A stretch of DNA of 64,000 nt from Owenia fusiformis (lineage: Eukaryota > Annelida > Polychaeta > Sabellida > Oweniidae), in NCBI GenBank assembly GCA_903813345.2, contig CAIIXF020000001.1, positions 16,821,915 to 16,885,914 on the forward strand. Direction: 5' to 3'. The first letter of the stretch is position 1. The number at the start of each line of letters is the position of its first letter. A program made the position numbers and the translations under genes. Positions 43,686 to 58,200 of this stretch are shown here, piece after piece. The notes under the pieces were generated by a model. It searched no databases. It worked only from the letters and a program-made list of their open reading frames with translations, and was not told where the DNA came from.

Positions 43686-44022
43686 TATGTGCATACTATT
43701 GCTGGTGTGCTGTTATGTCTATACATGTTGTATGTATATTGATCTGAGACTAACTTTTTATGATGGTCTCAGATATTGATGCAAAGAATATTGATTATCT
43801 AACTGTGGATGGAAAAAGTATATGCATGTACTGTATTTATTGTAAACCATTATTTCTTCTAGATTTTGCACAAAGAATACTTGTATTTAGTTTGAAAATA
43901 AGATATATGCCAATGTATGAAATAAAATCAATAGAAAGTAAAGAAAATATGATTTTTGTTAATTTTGTTGTTTAAAACGCAGACACTTATCAGCTTGAAA
44001 ATCAAAACAACAAGTTCAGGAT

Positions 44023-44150
44023 GTCCATTTCCATTTTTATAAAACTAAGCATGTATGTTTATTGAAAACTTAAAACGTATAAAATTGTCCATTTCCATTT
44101 TTATAAAACTAAGCATGTATGTTTATTGAAAACTTAAAAAGTATAAAATT
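44023..44150 (+). repeat. 64-bp direct duplication
   Basis: Two adjacent copies beginning GTCCATTTCCATTTTTATAA that differ at only one base, indicating a recent event. Confidence 0.92.
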
Positions 44151-45039
44151 GTTAATAAAGCTCCATACCTTACATGCCCTAGAACATCCAAACTGGATCA
44201 CTTCCCCAAATCTCAGTAAGGCACTCATGTAGGGCGATCTCTAGGAAGATTTGTCTATGATCCATTCAAAGACAGTTAACAATCATTTCCTCTTATTCCT
44301 CAAGATGTAAATTTTTGATGGTGTAGGCCAATTCATTCAAAATGGGTAACTAATGCATAGGTCTTTTTTATATTGTGTCAAATTGTGCAAAATTATGTTA
44401 AAAGTACAAAAAAACTGATCATCGTCAGTTAAAACTCGAAGCCTGGGGACCAGGTACACTAATATACAAAGTTCCATTTCCACCCAGTGATTGGAAGAAA
44501 CTTAGATACTAAGCAAAAATGAATTTTTTCTACATTTGAAGAAAATGGGTTAATTTGTCAGTATAAATGTCAGAAGTATCTTGGGGTATGACTGTAAACA
44601 TAAAAACTTCACCATATGCCTACTGGAACATAGAAGTAGTAGTGACATCTTTATTGGGGCACTTCAATATAATGATTTATATCATAATGAAAGAATATCA
44701 TGTTGAAAATATGCTGGCAGGCTTAAAGTATGAAAAATATTGTGAAAACAAGTATTTCCTTTTGAGTATACAGTACCGATGGTGTAGAAAATTAACAGAT
44801 AAGTTTCAAACAATTTTGAATTTCCCGCCAAAATATCCCCAAAAGTACGCGTGCTTTTTAGCCCACTCCCGAAATTTTAACAATATGTTATATGATTCTA
44901 TTACATCGACAATGGAAATGTTAGTGTATTCTATCGAAAGATGCTGTTTATATTGTCATAATGAGTCAATTGTAGGGGACGCTAGTGTGCGAACACTTGT
45001 TAATAGGCGAAAAGTGCGAAGAAGAGCACCTGCTCGCAA

Positions 45040-45215
45040 AGTTTTAATTGATCTGCGCATGCGCACAAAACTTTTTCGATTATTATGGGATAGAAAAGTT
45101 GTGCAGTCTTTGTCCAAAAAGTTTTTGTGCCGCTAATTTCTGACTTTTTAAATATTCAAATGAGCCAAAAGTAGTCAAGAGGGGAACCCGGAGGACCATA
45201 GAAAAGCTAGGTAAG
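45040..45215 (+). promoter_or_regulatory. Putative gene B promoter with NRF1-like palindrome
   Basis: Position 45056-45067 reads TGCGCATGCGCA, a perfect match to the palindromic NRF1 consensus and rare in this AT-rich DNA. CpG is locally frequent from about 44990. A donor-like GCTAG/GTAAGAT near 45210 could splice a 5'UTR exon to the acceptor at 46089, just ahead of the ATG at 46104. Suggestive of a separate transcription start; not proven. Confidence 0.4.
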
Positions 45216-46089
45216 ATGCGAGGAGCCAAAGTAGGCGTTTTTCACATAGAAATCTCTGGAAGAAGAGTGCTTTTTTAGGAATTGGATTTTTCAGCATTGA
45301 AAACTTTGTTGACTGAGATTCTCAATTCATTCAAAGTTCTCAAACTTAAAATGACTGTATTGAGTTGTATAAATACATTGATATTTTTGAATATATGTCA
45401 TCTAGAACACGTTTGATTGAATCTGAATATTGAGATTTTCTTGGTTGACGTGTATTTCCTGCATACAAATTGACCTTATTATTGATCCATTTTGTTTGAG
45501 TTTACTTTGTTGGCAACCATGAATGTATCGACAGATGGCTCAGTATTGGCTTTATCTGTGTTCTGATCAAATACATAGACATTTCTAATGATGTTACAAA
45601 TAATCAGTAATGACATATTTTCTATTTGGCCTGTTATAACACATGGCTGAAGTAACGTAAGCCAGGAGACGTAAGTATACTTTCACTTTGATGGGACTTT
45701 TATGATAAGTAATGATAAGTATAGTATTGATCTTACAATGGGTGATATTAACATTCTTATGTGTAAGTAAAAAGTAACTTTATTATTCTTTTCTCCCTCC
45801 TAGACTAGAAAAGTGTATTCTGGTTGAAATAATGAGTTGACCCCGGAATGAACAAAGCCTGTGGTTTCCCTAAAAGTGACTTGAACACTTTGTGCATTCG
45901 ATCACATCTATATTTGTATCACATTTAGTGCGATATGAGTATTTTTGTAGATATATATCGTATTTTAGGTTACTCGGAAGAGAATATATTTGGTTCATAT
46001 GGTATTGATTTTAGAATAACTCTAAACTTGTATTATACTACTTTTTAAAGTTATACTATAGAAGCCTAATAAGTTATGTTTTGTTTCAG

Positions 46090-46259
46090 TCCGATCAGCC
46101 AACATGAGCTCTGGGAAGTCTAACCAGAAGCGAACTCCACAGACAAAGCGGAATAAGCTACGGTTTGAAGATGCTATACCAGTGTCTAAGCGTACTAGAC
46201 GATCTGGCCCTATTGACACCATTCTGGCTAATGACCCAGTCTTGCCAAAGAACTTCAAG
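46090..46259 (+). CDS. Gene B exon 1 (coding from ATG 46104)
   Basis: Acceptor TTGTTTCAG at 46089, donor GTAAAT after 46259. The internal ATG at 46104 is followed by SSGKSNQKRTPQTKRNKLRF and DAIPVSKRTRRSG. The 14 nt before the ATG are also open in the phase left by gene A exon 32453, so the exon could be internal. Confidence 0.75.
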
Positions 46260-49200
46260 GTAAATATGGTTTAAAGAAACTTCACTCTCAATTCACAATA
46301 AATCTCTGAACTCACTGAGCCAATCAAAGCTTGTCGTCAAAATATGGACGACTTTCTTATATGTTAATTCCCTCTGACATCATCGCATGTAGTATAAGCA
46401 CATATCTAGTAGTAGTATGTGTTCCTTCCAGCTCACTGATTGGTTGAGAAAAGGTCAGTGTGGTAGGTTTGAAATGTTTTATGACCCGGGCTGCTCGCAG
46501 GCACATGTCATGGGGGCAAGGATGCTAAACATTAATATAGTCTATACTAGAGACAGAGGGTAGTGTGATGCGTGTTTAAAGAGAGATGAAACGACGTAAG
46601 ACTAAATGTTTAAGAATGAGTGAAAAATTGAATACAAAACCACAAGATATCACATAAGATTTTTTTTAAATGTTACCCTGAGTGTAGAGTTTAGTTTTAA
46701 ACCAACCTCTGAATAGAATACAGTTAAACAGCATTCAGCAACCCGCCACCACCACTAGTGGCCATCCCAGTCCAGTTCATAAATCAACTGAACTCGCTGC
46801 ACTGATGTTAGCCAATCAGTGAGCAGAAAGAAACATGTTTCAATAACGTTAGAGGAAATGACCATATAAGGTCGTCCCTGTGGTAATAACAAGTTCAGCA
46901 AGGTCAGAGATTTTGATTAAAGAGTTCAGATGACGCCATCTTTTAAGAAGTTAAGTCAAATGAATGCAAAGAATAAGATGTTGAAATTAACAAATGATTA
47001 GTAGATAATCTAGTTGGTTGGGTCATAAAATGTGTATGTGTTGGACCAGAAGGCGTAACCTTCCCCAAAGATGCCTTAAAGTATCATGTATTCGGGCCGA
47101 AAGAATTTAAATTTATAAAAAAGGTTTTACTTGAAAGTAGAAATCTTTTCACCTTGTTAATTCCAGTCTACCCTGGTTTATACATCTCAACTTACTGGAT
47201 ATATCAGTTGTCAATATGTTTGAAAAAAAAAGTTTTGTCATTGGATTCAAGGCAAAATTTGATATTTTCATAGTAAAGGTATGGTAAAGTTCCCTTCTTG
47301 AAGGAATTCACTATTATGCCTTAGATTTTGACTTGGATATTGTAACATAAATCAGTAGGTTAATATACTATATATCGTGTATGATTCTATCAGTTGTAAG
47401 TATGATTGGTGGTCAGATTCAAGGCAAAGAAGCTAATATTTCCAAGGTAAAGATCTCTTGGAAGGAATTCACTATTTCGCATAAGACTTCGACTCAGATA
47501 TTGTCACATTAATTGTAATGTTTAGTTCTCAAAAAATCAGTTGGGTAATAAACTATTTATAAACATAAAAGTGGATTGTCTTCAGTTGAGTCACTTTAAG
47601 GTATATATAGACTGTTGAAGACATGAAGACACCATTTAACAAGACAAAGGTTGTTAGGAGTTGTTATTAATATGGACACATTATTACACTAGTATATGAC
47701 TATGAGGTAGAACATGTGTATGAACATGTGCTTTGTACTAAAAATAAGATGATTAGTAACAAAGTTGAAGCTCAGTTCAAGACAGGTAAATCATATCATG
47801 ATGTAAGGGGGGGGGGGTATGTTCTATTATATGAGTGAATACAGTAGTTTAAAACAGGTAAATTATATTGTGATGTAAGTTCGATGTATTGTTCTCTTAT
47901 ATGAGTGAATACAATAATGTAAACAAATTAAGCTTTTGTTAACACTAAAATAATTTGTTAAAGTCTCTACCTATACAAAGTTATATTTTATAGGAAAAAC
48001 CTTATATGTTATAACTTGACAGAACTTATCAAGGTTACATACAATTTATACTGGATACATAATTATCTTTTTTCATTTGAATAATTTATGTATTACATGT
48101 ATATCATGATCCACAGAAAGAGCTTTTTGGTTAGTATGCTCTGGAAATTACACAGTGTGTAAAAATAACCTTAGAAACAATTTATATGCAGCGTAATAAT
48201 AAGATAACAGTCTAACCCAGTGTCACAATTGAGCATGTATTATGCAAGGCATATATAAACTCTGTATATATATTGCATTCTTTATCAATATGACTTAGGC
48301 ATCTTCCTATTATGTCTAACTTTAGCTAGATACCAAGCCAATATTACCCCTTTTAGCGAAGGCCAAACAGGTCTGGGTTAATTCAATTTACTCACTTTCT
48401 GAAGTACGGATCAATACTTTTGGCCACGATTAGTTCAGATGCACTTTGACAGATGGCAGCTTTGTGTAAAACAATTCTATTACTTGGCACAACCTTTCAA
48501 GTTTATTTGTAAATATTTCTCTCTTGTATTCAAATGAATTCAGAATCAGTAAAAATCTGGATTATCTCTTTTCAGAGTTCTAACATTTTTTCATAATCAT
48601 CACATTTATAATTACGGAATATATAAATTTGAAGAATATGACTTTTAATGCTTCATACATACTTATCGGTAATAAGTGATCTAATGTTAAACAAGATACA
48701 ATACATACAGTTATTTTGCTAGCCTTACTATTTGAATTAAATTTATTTTCCTCAATAAAATTTCCAAATCTGACCATAAATGGCACTAAGTATAAACCAT
48801 TATGTTGATATTCCCCATTATGTTTTGAAGTTTTCGTATTAATAAATAATCACATGTCATATACAGATGTAGCAACAACGCACTTTATTGAAGTTTATTG
48901 TGGTGGGTTCCATTATTGATTTTTCAGCCATCTTGAAAAGCATTTGGCACCATGATTAACTGCATACAACTCTTTGAGAGGATTGACTGAGACATCTTCA
49001 GGAAATTACTTTTGGCCGCAGAGTTTTGAACTATTGCCTGGTTTACTATTGAATACATCGTTGATCTGTAATTTAATTATCAGTTTATATCACTGGATAC
49101 CTCAACAGGGTACTGGCCAGAATTTTGATAGGTTAAAATCAATTACTAAAATCTTGATTGAATTCTACAAAAATCTGGATATTTTGGAGAAAGTTTCACA

Positions 49201-52200
49201 ATTTCATGCAAATCTAGACATTCAGATTGAGATGCTGCCACCCCCCCCCCCTCCCAAAAGCCTATTAAGCTCAAATGAACTACTCGTCTGCAAGTTATAA
49301 CAGAATTTCAGATTACTTCATGAAGTCATTTCAGATTAAAAGTACTAATTCCATCGAAACAATGCCTAAAGCAGATGTTTAGTTTGTAATGTATTAACTG
49401 TTATATGCACTGTAGACTCATTTACACCTTTGGTTTTCAGGTGTATTCATGCTGATTTATCATCTTATACTTAGTAATTACATGACAGTCATTCTTGTCT
49501 TAATTAATTACTTGAATGTGGTGTGGGACAATACATATAGAATTCACTTGGAGATAATGTTACAATGTTATTGATTGTATTATATGTGATGATTGGGGTG
49601 AATCTGCATAGTCAGACCTACAAACCCTTGTGACACCTCCTCACCCCCCCCCCTAGCTCCTACACACCTGTGGTGTTTAGGAAGTAGATAGGGCTCCACA
49701 TTCTTGAATCAAGACTATATAAAAGTAGGGGCTCCTATGGGGTAAGGGGCTATCTAAGGAACATAAGGTAGATCATTGATAAAGATGCAAGTTTTGAAAT
49801 TCCCAAACTAATAATTAAGTGACAAAAATCTACAAGAGAATTAATGGCATAAATACAAGTACAATAGTTGGAGTAATAGAAAAACATTTGTATACAGTAC
49901 AGTGTATTTATGATAACATGTAGATTATAAGGATATACAATTGTATATGTTATTGTAACATTTCAGTAAAAGCAAATATTTTACGAAAATTACAAATGAC
50001 AACTCAAGATCATTCAGTGACATGGAAAGCGTAATAAAATTGAGGAACTGTCAAATTGTCATTGACAATAGACAAATTAAATTGTTGAATTCACTTTATA
50101 TTCCCTTTAGGAACACAAATGCTCGTTGTATCATTTCAGTTATGTTTTGCTTATCAATCACCTTTCAGGAATCTGTTCATGAACAATGTTCTTGCCTTCT
50201 TATTTCTCTATATTTTCATAATTTGATGCTCTTTCTAATTCCAGGGCTCCAAGGTAGAAACTGGCACTAGAACATCTTCCGCAAGTAAGCTTAAGTCAAC
50301 AATTAGTGGAAACGAGTCAACAATCAGCACCCATAATGACACAACTAAAGCTGAGATGCCGCAGAGAAGCCTTACGAGATCAAGAAAATCTCAAGTAGGG
50401 ACAGCTTCTCCTAAAGCCATTGAAAAGACAATTCAAGTAGATTCCAATCAATCAAAAGTCTCTCGCCTGACTAAACCAGGTAACGATATTAAGGTTAAAC
50501 CAGTCGCTGAAGTTAAAGCTAAAACGGGCAATGATGTTAAACCTCAGTCAGCAGCCGTCAAGAACAGAGCTAAGGAGGATCCAAAGAAGATCAACACTCA
50601 TTCTAATGCTTCGACCACCAAATCAAAGATCCCTCAGCCAATATTTGAAGAATCTCAGGGTTCTGTCCCAAAAGGCAAAGCGGTGCCAACAACAACACGC
50701 GCAATGAGGAAGAAATTAGATGAAGAACAAGCAGTGAATACAAGTCCAAGCCCTGTGAACCAAACAAGGAACAACAGGAGCAAGAAAAAAGAAGATACCT
50801 CCCCTTCTACTCAAGAGAATAACAAGGGGAGTGAATCTACAAAACAGAATGTTGTGAAAAATAAAGGCAGTCCTAGTAAACTTAGTGGTGGTAATAATGA
50901 CAGCGAAGAAATACCTGTAAAATTGACGCCAAAGAAAACAAAGGGTAAAAGTTCTCCAAAGAAGAAAAAAGAAGAAAGCAAAAATGAAAATCCTAAACGA
51001 GACAGCATAGATGATAATGTGACAACTCCTGATAAAGATGATCATATTGAGAATCAAGATTGCAGTGATGCCTCTGAGACCTCAGCTGGTGAGAAGAAAC
51101 TTGAACCCGATGAGAAAGGTGCTGCAACAGATGAGAATGTTGTTGAAGATGTCGATATGGATGGTGAGTATAAACTTTTTATTGCACAAATTATCACTGA
51201 ATACTGATGATGGATTTTCCATTTGTATACTTAAAAATATATATATATCCATATTTCATCCTGATTTTTAAATAAAATAATTAACAAATTAATTTTCAAC
51301 TTCTGAATTGATTTACTTTTATTTCACTTACAAAACTCAAAAAGGGTCTCAAGATTATTTTATTGAATGTACTTTTCTTGAGAATCAAAGTTCTACTGAT
51401 TCTTATTCAGCTGTGTGATTACGATTTATTAGCTCCTTTATCAAATCGAATCCTGCAACTTGTAGAGTTGATATAGCAATTCTTTCTGTTAATAAATTGG
51501 TTGTTGGATTTAATTTAGAAACAATCCAACCAACGACAAGTTAGAAAATAATATCCAATGTCTTGTTTTTGTTGAACTTTAAAAGTATTATAAGTGAACT
51601 TCTTGTGCTGATAGTGTTGGTAGGCCCATAGGAGATTTTGTCATTGAAATACCCAGTGGCGTAGGGTGGGTATTTAGTGAGTGTATGCCACGAGTAAGCA
51701 AAGCTTTGAGGGGGTTTGGCCTCTCCCCTCACAAGAAAATTTGAAAATGAGATTTAATTTGAAGCGTTCTAAGGCGTTTTAAAATGCTAAATTCTGACTT
51801 ATTTGAACTAATAAAATGTAAATTATTGTCCATTTTTATCCAATATTAATTACATGAACCCATTTTTGAATGATGGGATGGCAAAATAGGTGCTACTTGG
51901 AAATAAAACTTACTTGCATTCGTGATTTTATCGTTTCTAATAACAATTTATATAAAATCAACTTTTCTCTAAACTATGAGAGTATGCCATGGCCTTTTAT
52001 GCGTATATGACGCTATGCCAGTGATACACCATACCCCAATTGAAAAAACCATTCATCTGTTAATTTTATTATGAATATAAAAGCAAAAATAGCGCAAAAG
52101 ATCTGAGTAGGATTTGAGTATGTTGGGCTATAGTCTTTCCTCAACCTCAAACAAGACTGTGTAACCCCCCCCCCCCTCCTATATACTTCATCTTCGAGTG

Positions 52201-55200
52201 TTGGGAAGGTAAAGTATACAAGTCAGCCATTTTGCTATTCAAGAATGTTATTTATCACTCTATAGTCCTCTGTGTCTTGTTATTAATAATTATATATGAG
52301 TACATCTCCTTGTCAAACTAATTGAGAGATTGTTATTACAGTGAGTTTTTTGTAGTTTTTAAGTCTCATCATGGCACTGTAAAAAGTTAAAATGGAGAGA
52401 AGATGGATATGTTGGTATATATAGTATATTAATTTTTGCTTAAATATATATGACATTTCATATATATTTAAGTTTTTGTCTCCAAGGAAAAGCCATCTCC
52501 AATATATTACATGTTGATCTGCGCTGAAAGTTAATATGTGCACTACAAAATGGTAACCATAGCAACAGGTATTATGTTGACTGTAATTTTGTAATTTGTC
52601 ACTTGGATCAGGTGTTTGTCTGGGATAGGAAGCAGAACCAATTCATTGAATTATCGAAACATATCCAGTTTTACTTTATTGCATTATATTGAGTTTCAAT
52701 AAAATATGTAAATAACCGGTATTTAATATTTTTGAGAAGTTTTATCAGATGCAATAATAAAAATACATTCAAGTATATAAAATAGGTATTTCAGAGGTAA
52801 TTTAATTATTTGATTTTCGGATTGATTATTTTGTGAAGTGCAAGAATTTATTCTTGTAATTACTAAACTTAGAGCTCAGTTTTGTTTTCATGACAGAATG
52901 TAATTCGATTCTCTTGTTGTAAAGTTCTATTAAGCTTAACGTCAACAAGTTGGAAAAAGAGTTAGATTATACTTAACCCTGCTAAATGGTGAATCTATCC
53001 ATCTATACATGTAAGTATTGAGTTAAACTTTGTGACACATCTACATCAGTTAAGTGTGCACATTGATAGATATTCCCATTAAGACTAAATATAATTATAT
53101 GTAAATGGAATACATGTATCCAGAGTATAGGATAGAAGGAGTGTTCATATTTTTGTGGTGTTCACTTGTTTTTGCCCTCCAGATCTTCAACATAAATTAC
53201 AACATTTTGTGTCATTCTAAAATTTATAAACCAACTTTATTATGTCACTACCATGTGGTGACATTGTTATCGTCTCCCAACTTTTTTTGAAGGTGTCCAG
53301 CGATTGGTGTTTGGTTGTAGGTGTCTGTAACAAATGGCAGGTGTGGTGACATTTTGCATGTTAATGCCTTGTTTTTATGTGTTGCTCATCCATGTTTTAG
53401 TATTGTTATTGAGAGAAACACGTACAGGGGTGAATGCTAGTGAAATGTAATTAAACAATGTAAGTATGTATCTAAGGGGTACAACATAATGTTGTTTTCA
53501 TTGGTCTCCGGGGCTGGAGATGAAATATTCATCAACGGGACTTGTTTCACTCTTGGAAAACATTTCGATGATATAAGAAACAGGGATAGAATTGCCAGAT
53601 ACCACATTGCTAACTGCAGCAAAGTTTTGCACAAAAATCAATATTACTTTGTGATCCCAAGCGACAGCATTTGCTAGATAAAAGGGGTGGAAGGTTTCAT
53701 TGACGATATCAGGTGAAAATTACTTGCAAGGGAATTAAGAGGGCTGAATGAGCATCACATGAAATGTTTAAGCAGATATGGATTTGTTTATAAAGCATCT
53801 GGAGCAAACATCGTAGCATTTCACCTGGAGAATGTTCTGCTTTAATATATGTAAAAATGTTGATACAAAAAGTGGTGCGGGAATCAGAATATTTATGTTT
53901 TGTTTAATTGGTAAGTTTTAAAAGTGATGTTGGAATCAAACTTACACAAAAAATGTTTGGAATTGTTTTCCGTTACTTCGACTTGGAAACTAGCTCACAC
54001 CCCTCATTGAGCCAAATTGGAATGACCCAAGAATCAATATGGCCTCAAGAAGAAAGTTATTAGTGAAACTCATGAGAAGTTTATAAAACTTCTAATTTTC
54101 TAGCATTCTGTTGTTTAAGACCTTGAACACTACTGAGCTTGAATCTACGGATAATAATCAAGAACTTGGATTTATACATCTGTTAGAATTTGTCTATTGG
54201 ATTCATTTTAATAGCAGGTACAATTCAAATTAGTTTAGTTTGTAATGTAATAACTAGCTTTTTGTTGCTTTATAGTCATGGCAGCGTGGACGTCTATTTC
54301 TGCACAAGTTCATTGGAGGGAGGGGGGGGGTATAATTTCATGCCTCCAAATTACTTTTTGCAGCATGTGTTACTTTTCCATCTCTACTAATGCATTACAC
54401 GATATGAAGTCAGAATTTTTTATTTAATTATGTCCATTTGTCAGAATTATAATCTCCAGGCATTTGCTGTTTAAGTCAGTGTTTAACAGCGTTTACTTTG
54501 AAACAAACATAATGAGTTTATCAATATCATCTTACATTCATTTAATCATTCATTGTTTTTTAAGCAAGTAATCTTATCACAAGTGCAAAGTAGATTTGTA
54601 TTACTAAATCCAAATCAATAAAATGTTGTATAAACACATCGAAACCAGTTGAAGGTTAAAATAACTACTGCATCCAAAGCCTCTAAATACGAGAGTTATG
54701 ATGTTGAGTATTGTTTTAAGTTATGTTAATCATTACTATATGGGTTTGAACTCAGGATCAAATCGCTAGACAATATTTGAGAAAAGGAGCAAAACTTGTA
54801 TTGGCTTTGCTTTATAGATTTTATGTTCGAATTATTCAGATGTTATAACTCTGCAGCACTTTACAGTATCTTTGGATATCAATTAATCTTATTCCTTTGT
54901 GATAAAATTCATTTTACATCCATCTTAATGTGTATGAATGTAGGAATGTATTGATAAGTCAAGATGCTTCTTTACGTGTGTGTCAAATGGAAGAAATATC
55001 TAGGTATCTACAGTAGTTAGATATGGTTATATACCAGACATTACTCTCAATCCCAGAGCCTATATGTGATTACTACATCAAACTCTTTATAAGGGTAAAC
55101 AGTATTAGAGGTAATCTTGTAATATTAAACATTGAAAATATCTCAATGGTTGAAAATATTTCAATGGTTGAATGGTTATCATTAACTAACACTTTACTTT

Positions 55201-58200
55201 ATGAAAGTATTTCAGATATTGAAACATCTATTGAAAATTAGTTCAATCATGTGTTTCAAATACCAACTCTGTTTTATTAATGATGTAGACTGTTTAATAG
55301 AAATAAGGAAAAAATTGATGTAATGTCGAGCCAAAACAAGCTTTTACAATGATGTAATGCCACGATTGTCAAATAAAATGAATGACAATAAAATGAGGAC
55401 AAAAAGAAACTAATTCTGTAAATTGTTTGGCATCGTCCATCTGCAGGCTATGAATGTATGATTAGAATTGAAATATACTAGTCATCTCAATAGGAATTAA
55501 TTAATTGAACTACTTATCACATTTTCACTTAACTATAATTCTGATTTGTGATATCATTGTTAGCCAAGCAAAATGGGATGTGCAATGTATATTTCTTCAT
55601 ATATCTTTCATTAGATCATTAGATAACTGTCATAGGGATAAAGTGTGACATTGATTGATGATTCAGAAATAGCTGTACTCATTCAGTAGGAATCCTCATT
55701 ATTGATAACATTCATTGTATATAATCAACTTGAAATTACTCAACTTTGTCATTTGAGGTGTTCTGTTATTCAAATGTAATATTCATTTCCCAAGACGTAT
55801 ACTTGTATAACTTCATGTATATATAAGGTCGAAAAGCAGTGATCAGCTGTTCTTATAAGATAAAAAAGATGAAAATAGAACTGTCTGTTTCCATAGACAA
55901 TCAGTAGCTACTTTGTAAGTGTTGAAGGTTTCGGAGGTAAATAAAGTGTTACTTTCATTGTTTAACACCACAATTTGCGACAGAAGATTTGCAAATGACT
56001 TTTGAGGGTTGGAAGGGAACAGTTATCGAGCAAAAATGAAACCATATTTTTTACTGCTGTTTTGATGAAACATTATGTCACTACCAAAAGTAGTCACATA
56101 TTTTTATGGTCTCCCATTTTTGACGGCAGTTAGCGTCTGGCATTCGAAATCTGTAACAAATGGCATGTGGTGAAATTTTGCATGTTAAAGCCTTGTTCCT
56201 CTTGTACTGACTTTTACTCAACAAAACTTTTTTAAGTAAAGATGTTCTTCAATATACTTCAAATACAATTATATGAATACTTGTATCAAGGTATGCCACT
56301 TGATTTAACTTTGAACAGTCGCTGATGCTAAATGTTATTATGCAAACCTATAACAAAAATTCTAAGTTAATAAGTCTGATTAATCATTCAACCTGGCTCT
56401 CCTTATACTCGTAACAGAAGGCTTTCTTGTGAAACTTTCTTTCATCTTCATCTCATGCTTGGTAGTTGGCTCTATGATATCAGTATGGTAGAAAGGTGCC
56501 TATGACCTTCTTAATATTCATGACATTTTCATTATGTTTCGTGGAGGAATTAAGTAGAATAGGAATTTTCTCCATGGGATTACTACCAATTTCTTAGCTT
56601 AGAAGAACCACTTGTGTTAAATCATCCATTCAGCTAATACTTCATTAATGTAAAATGGCAGCTTCCTTGGACTTGCGGAAGTCTCGCCATGGAAAATCCT
56701 GGAAAGATCAAATCAACTTTCTGAGACCAGACAAGTTTATAAAGTAGAAAATATTGGAAAACATGTTTAGAATCCCTTGTGGTTGCTGGTGTTGATTAGA
56801 TGCTTCCTGTACATAACAGCTCGGAATTCATCTCAACATTTATTCTGCCTTTGTGCGTGATCATGCTTTGGATACTTTGTTTTATATACTAAATGGAGAT
56901 TTCATATCCAGCTCTAAGATATGTCTCAAATATTTAGTACAGTAAAACCTGTCTTGGTGAAACACCTTTGTACCTCTTAAAAGTATTCCACTCCGGAGCT
57001 GTTCCACTTGTAAAGGTTAATTTAACATTAAGTCAGTTGGTTCTGGGACTCTTAAAAGTGTTCTATTAACAGTGGTGTTCAACTTCTAGAGGTATTCCAC
57101 TTTACAGGTTTAACTATAGTAAATTGAGGTTAAATAGAATACATTTTCACAGATTTCACTGTAGTTCCATTGTGATTTCCGAAGCCATGGCTACCTCTTA
57201 AAGGAATAGGTACTCACAAGTATTAGATGAAGAGGGACTTTGATAAACTAGAATGGTGAAGTTCATCCATATATTTATGTTGCTTAATTTCCTACTTAGT
57301 CATGTTTTGTGGCAATGCATCAAATTCTATACCTGAAATCTGATATCTTTTTATTATTATTATCTTAAGGTGTAACATTTGTAATGTACTTTGTTTCTTA
57401 CTTAAAAAACAATCAGAAACCAGTCTGAAAAGTGCCAACGTAATGGTTATTAATCATTTTAGAATATTGTAAGAGGACAACTCCAATCAGCTCTAGTCTG
57501 AATAAAATGAAAATAGTTGACACCATTTTCATTCCAACTAGTTGAAATGGAGAATACTATGTAGGAAGTTAACCATTAGGCGTGACATATTGTTATAGTC
57601 TCCAACTTTTTTATGGACGTTGTTCAGTGTTAAGCGCGGTCGGCATTAGTAAAAAATGGCAAGTGGTGACATATTGGCATATTGGATGTTAGTGCCTTGT
57701 ATAAGAACTTGATATAATTTAGGGTGATGTGGCTTCATATGTTTTGGGTTTACCTGCTGTTTTGGGCTAATCTAAGATAAGAGTGCTGGTCTAACCTCAG
57801 TATCATCAGCAATGAGATTTGTAATATTAAATCCAGATAATTCAACTGTTAATGTTCTCATAATCTGATTATCCATACAGCTAAATAGATTATCATGTAA
57901 AATACCAGGCATTCAGAGAGATAGCAACCTTGGTCCCTGAAAAACTAGGCCGGGGGATTAAATTTCTGGCAATGCAATCACCAGTAATTGATGATATCTA
58001 GAATGCATATCTATAAAAAATAACAACTTCATGTAATGTATTATTGCATTGCCTTAGGGATTGATCGTTTAGTAGGGATAGGGTTATCATCTTTATCGCC
58101 AGAATCATTGACATCAGAAACAAAATGTTTATTTTCAAACTGACAATGTTTATTCAAATAAGTTATAGGTCTCGCAGTCTCTATCAGAAGAAGTTCATGG

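Larger units (their letters stand above)
46260..50244. other. Gene B intron 1
   Basis: Carries the inverted-terminus repeat after the exon, the 165-bp duplication, a ~75-bp duplication at about 47790-47915 (ATATGAGTGAATACA twice) and G or C homopolymers at 47808 and 49231. No further exon supported. Confidence 0.5.

Noticed and set aside
43760-43975. 71-codon open frame after an acceptor-like CTCAG at about 43779, with DIDAKNIDYLTVDG
   Set aside because: A terminal exon of gene A was considered, since the phase could fit 32453, but there is no family signal and no clear end signal. Left out for lack of support.
44567-45136. 189-codon open frame upstream of gene B
   Set aside because: No recognisable domain, erratic composition, and it runs through the NRF1-like palindrome and CpG-bearing DNA. 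More likely promoter/5'UTR and intergenic sequence than a protein.
48580-48786. 68-codon minus-strand open frame in the gene B intron
   Set aside because: Hydrophobic, AT-driven composition, no splice context and no similarity recognised.
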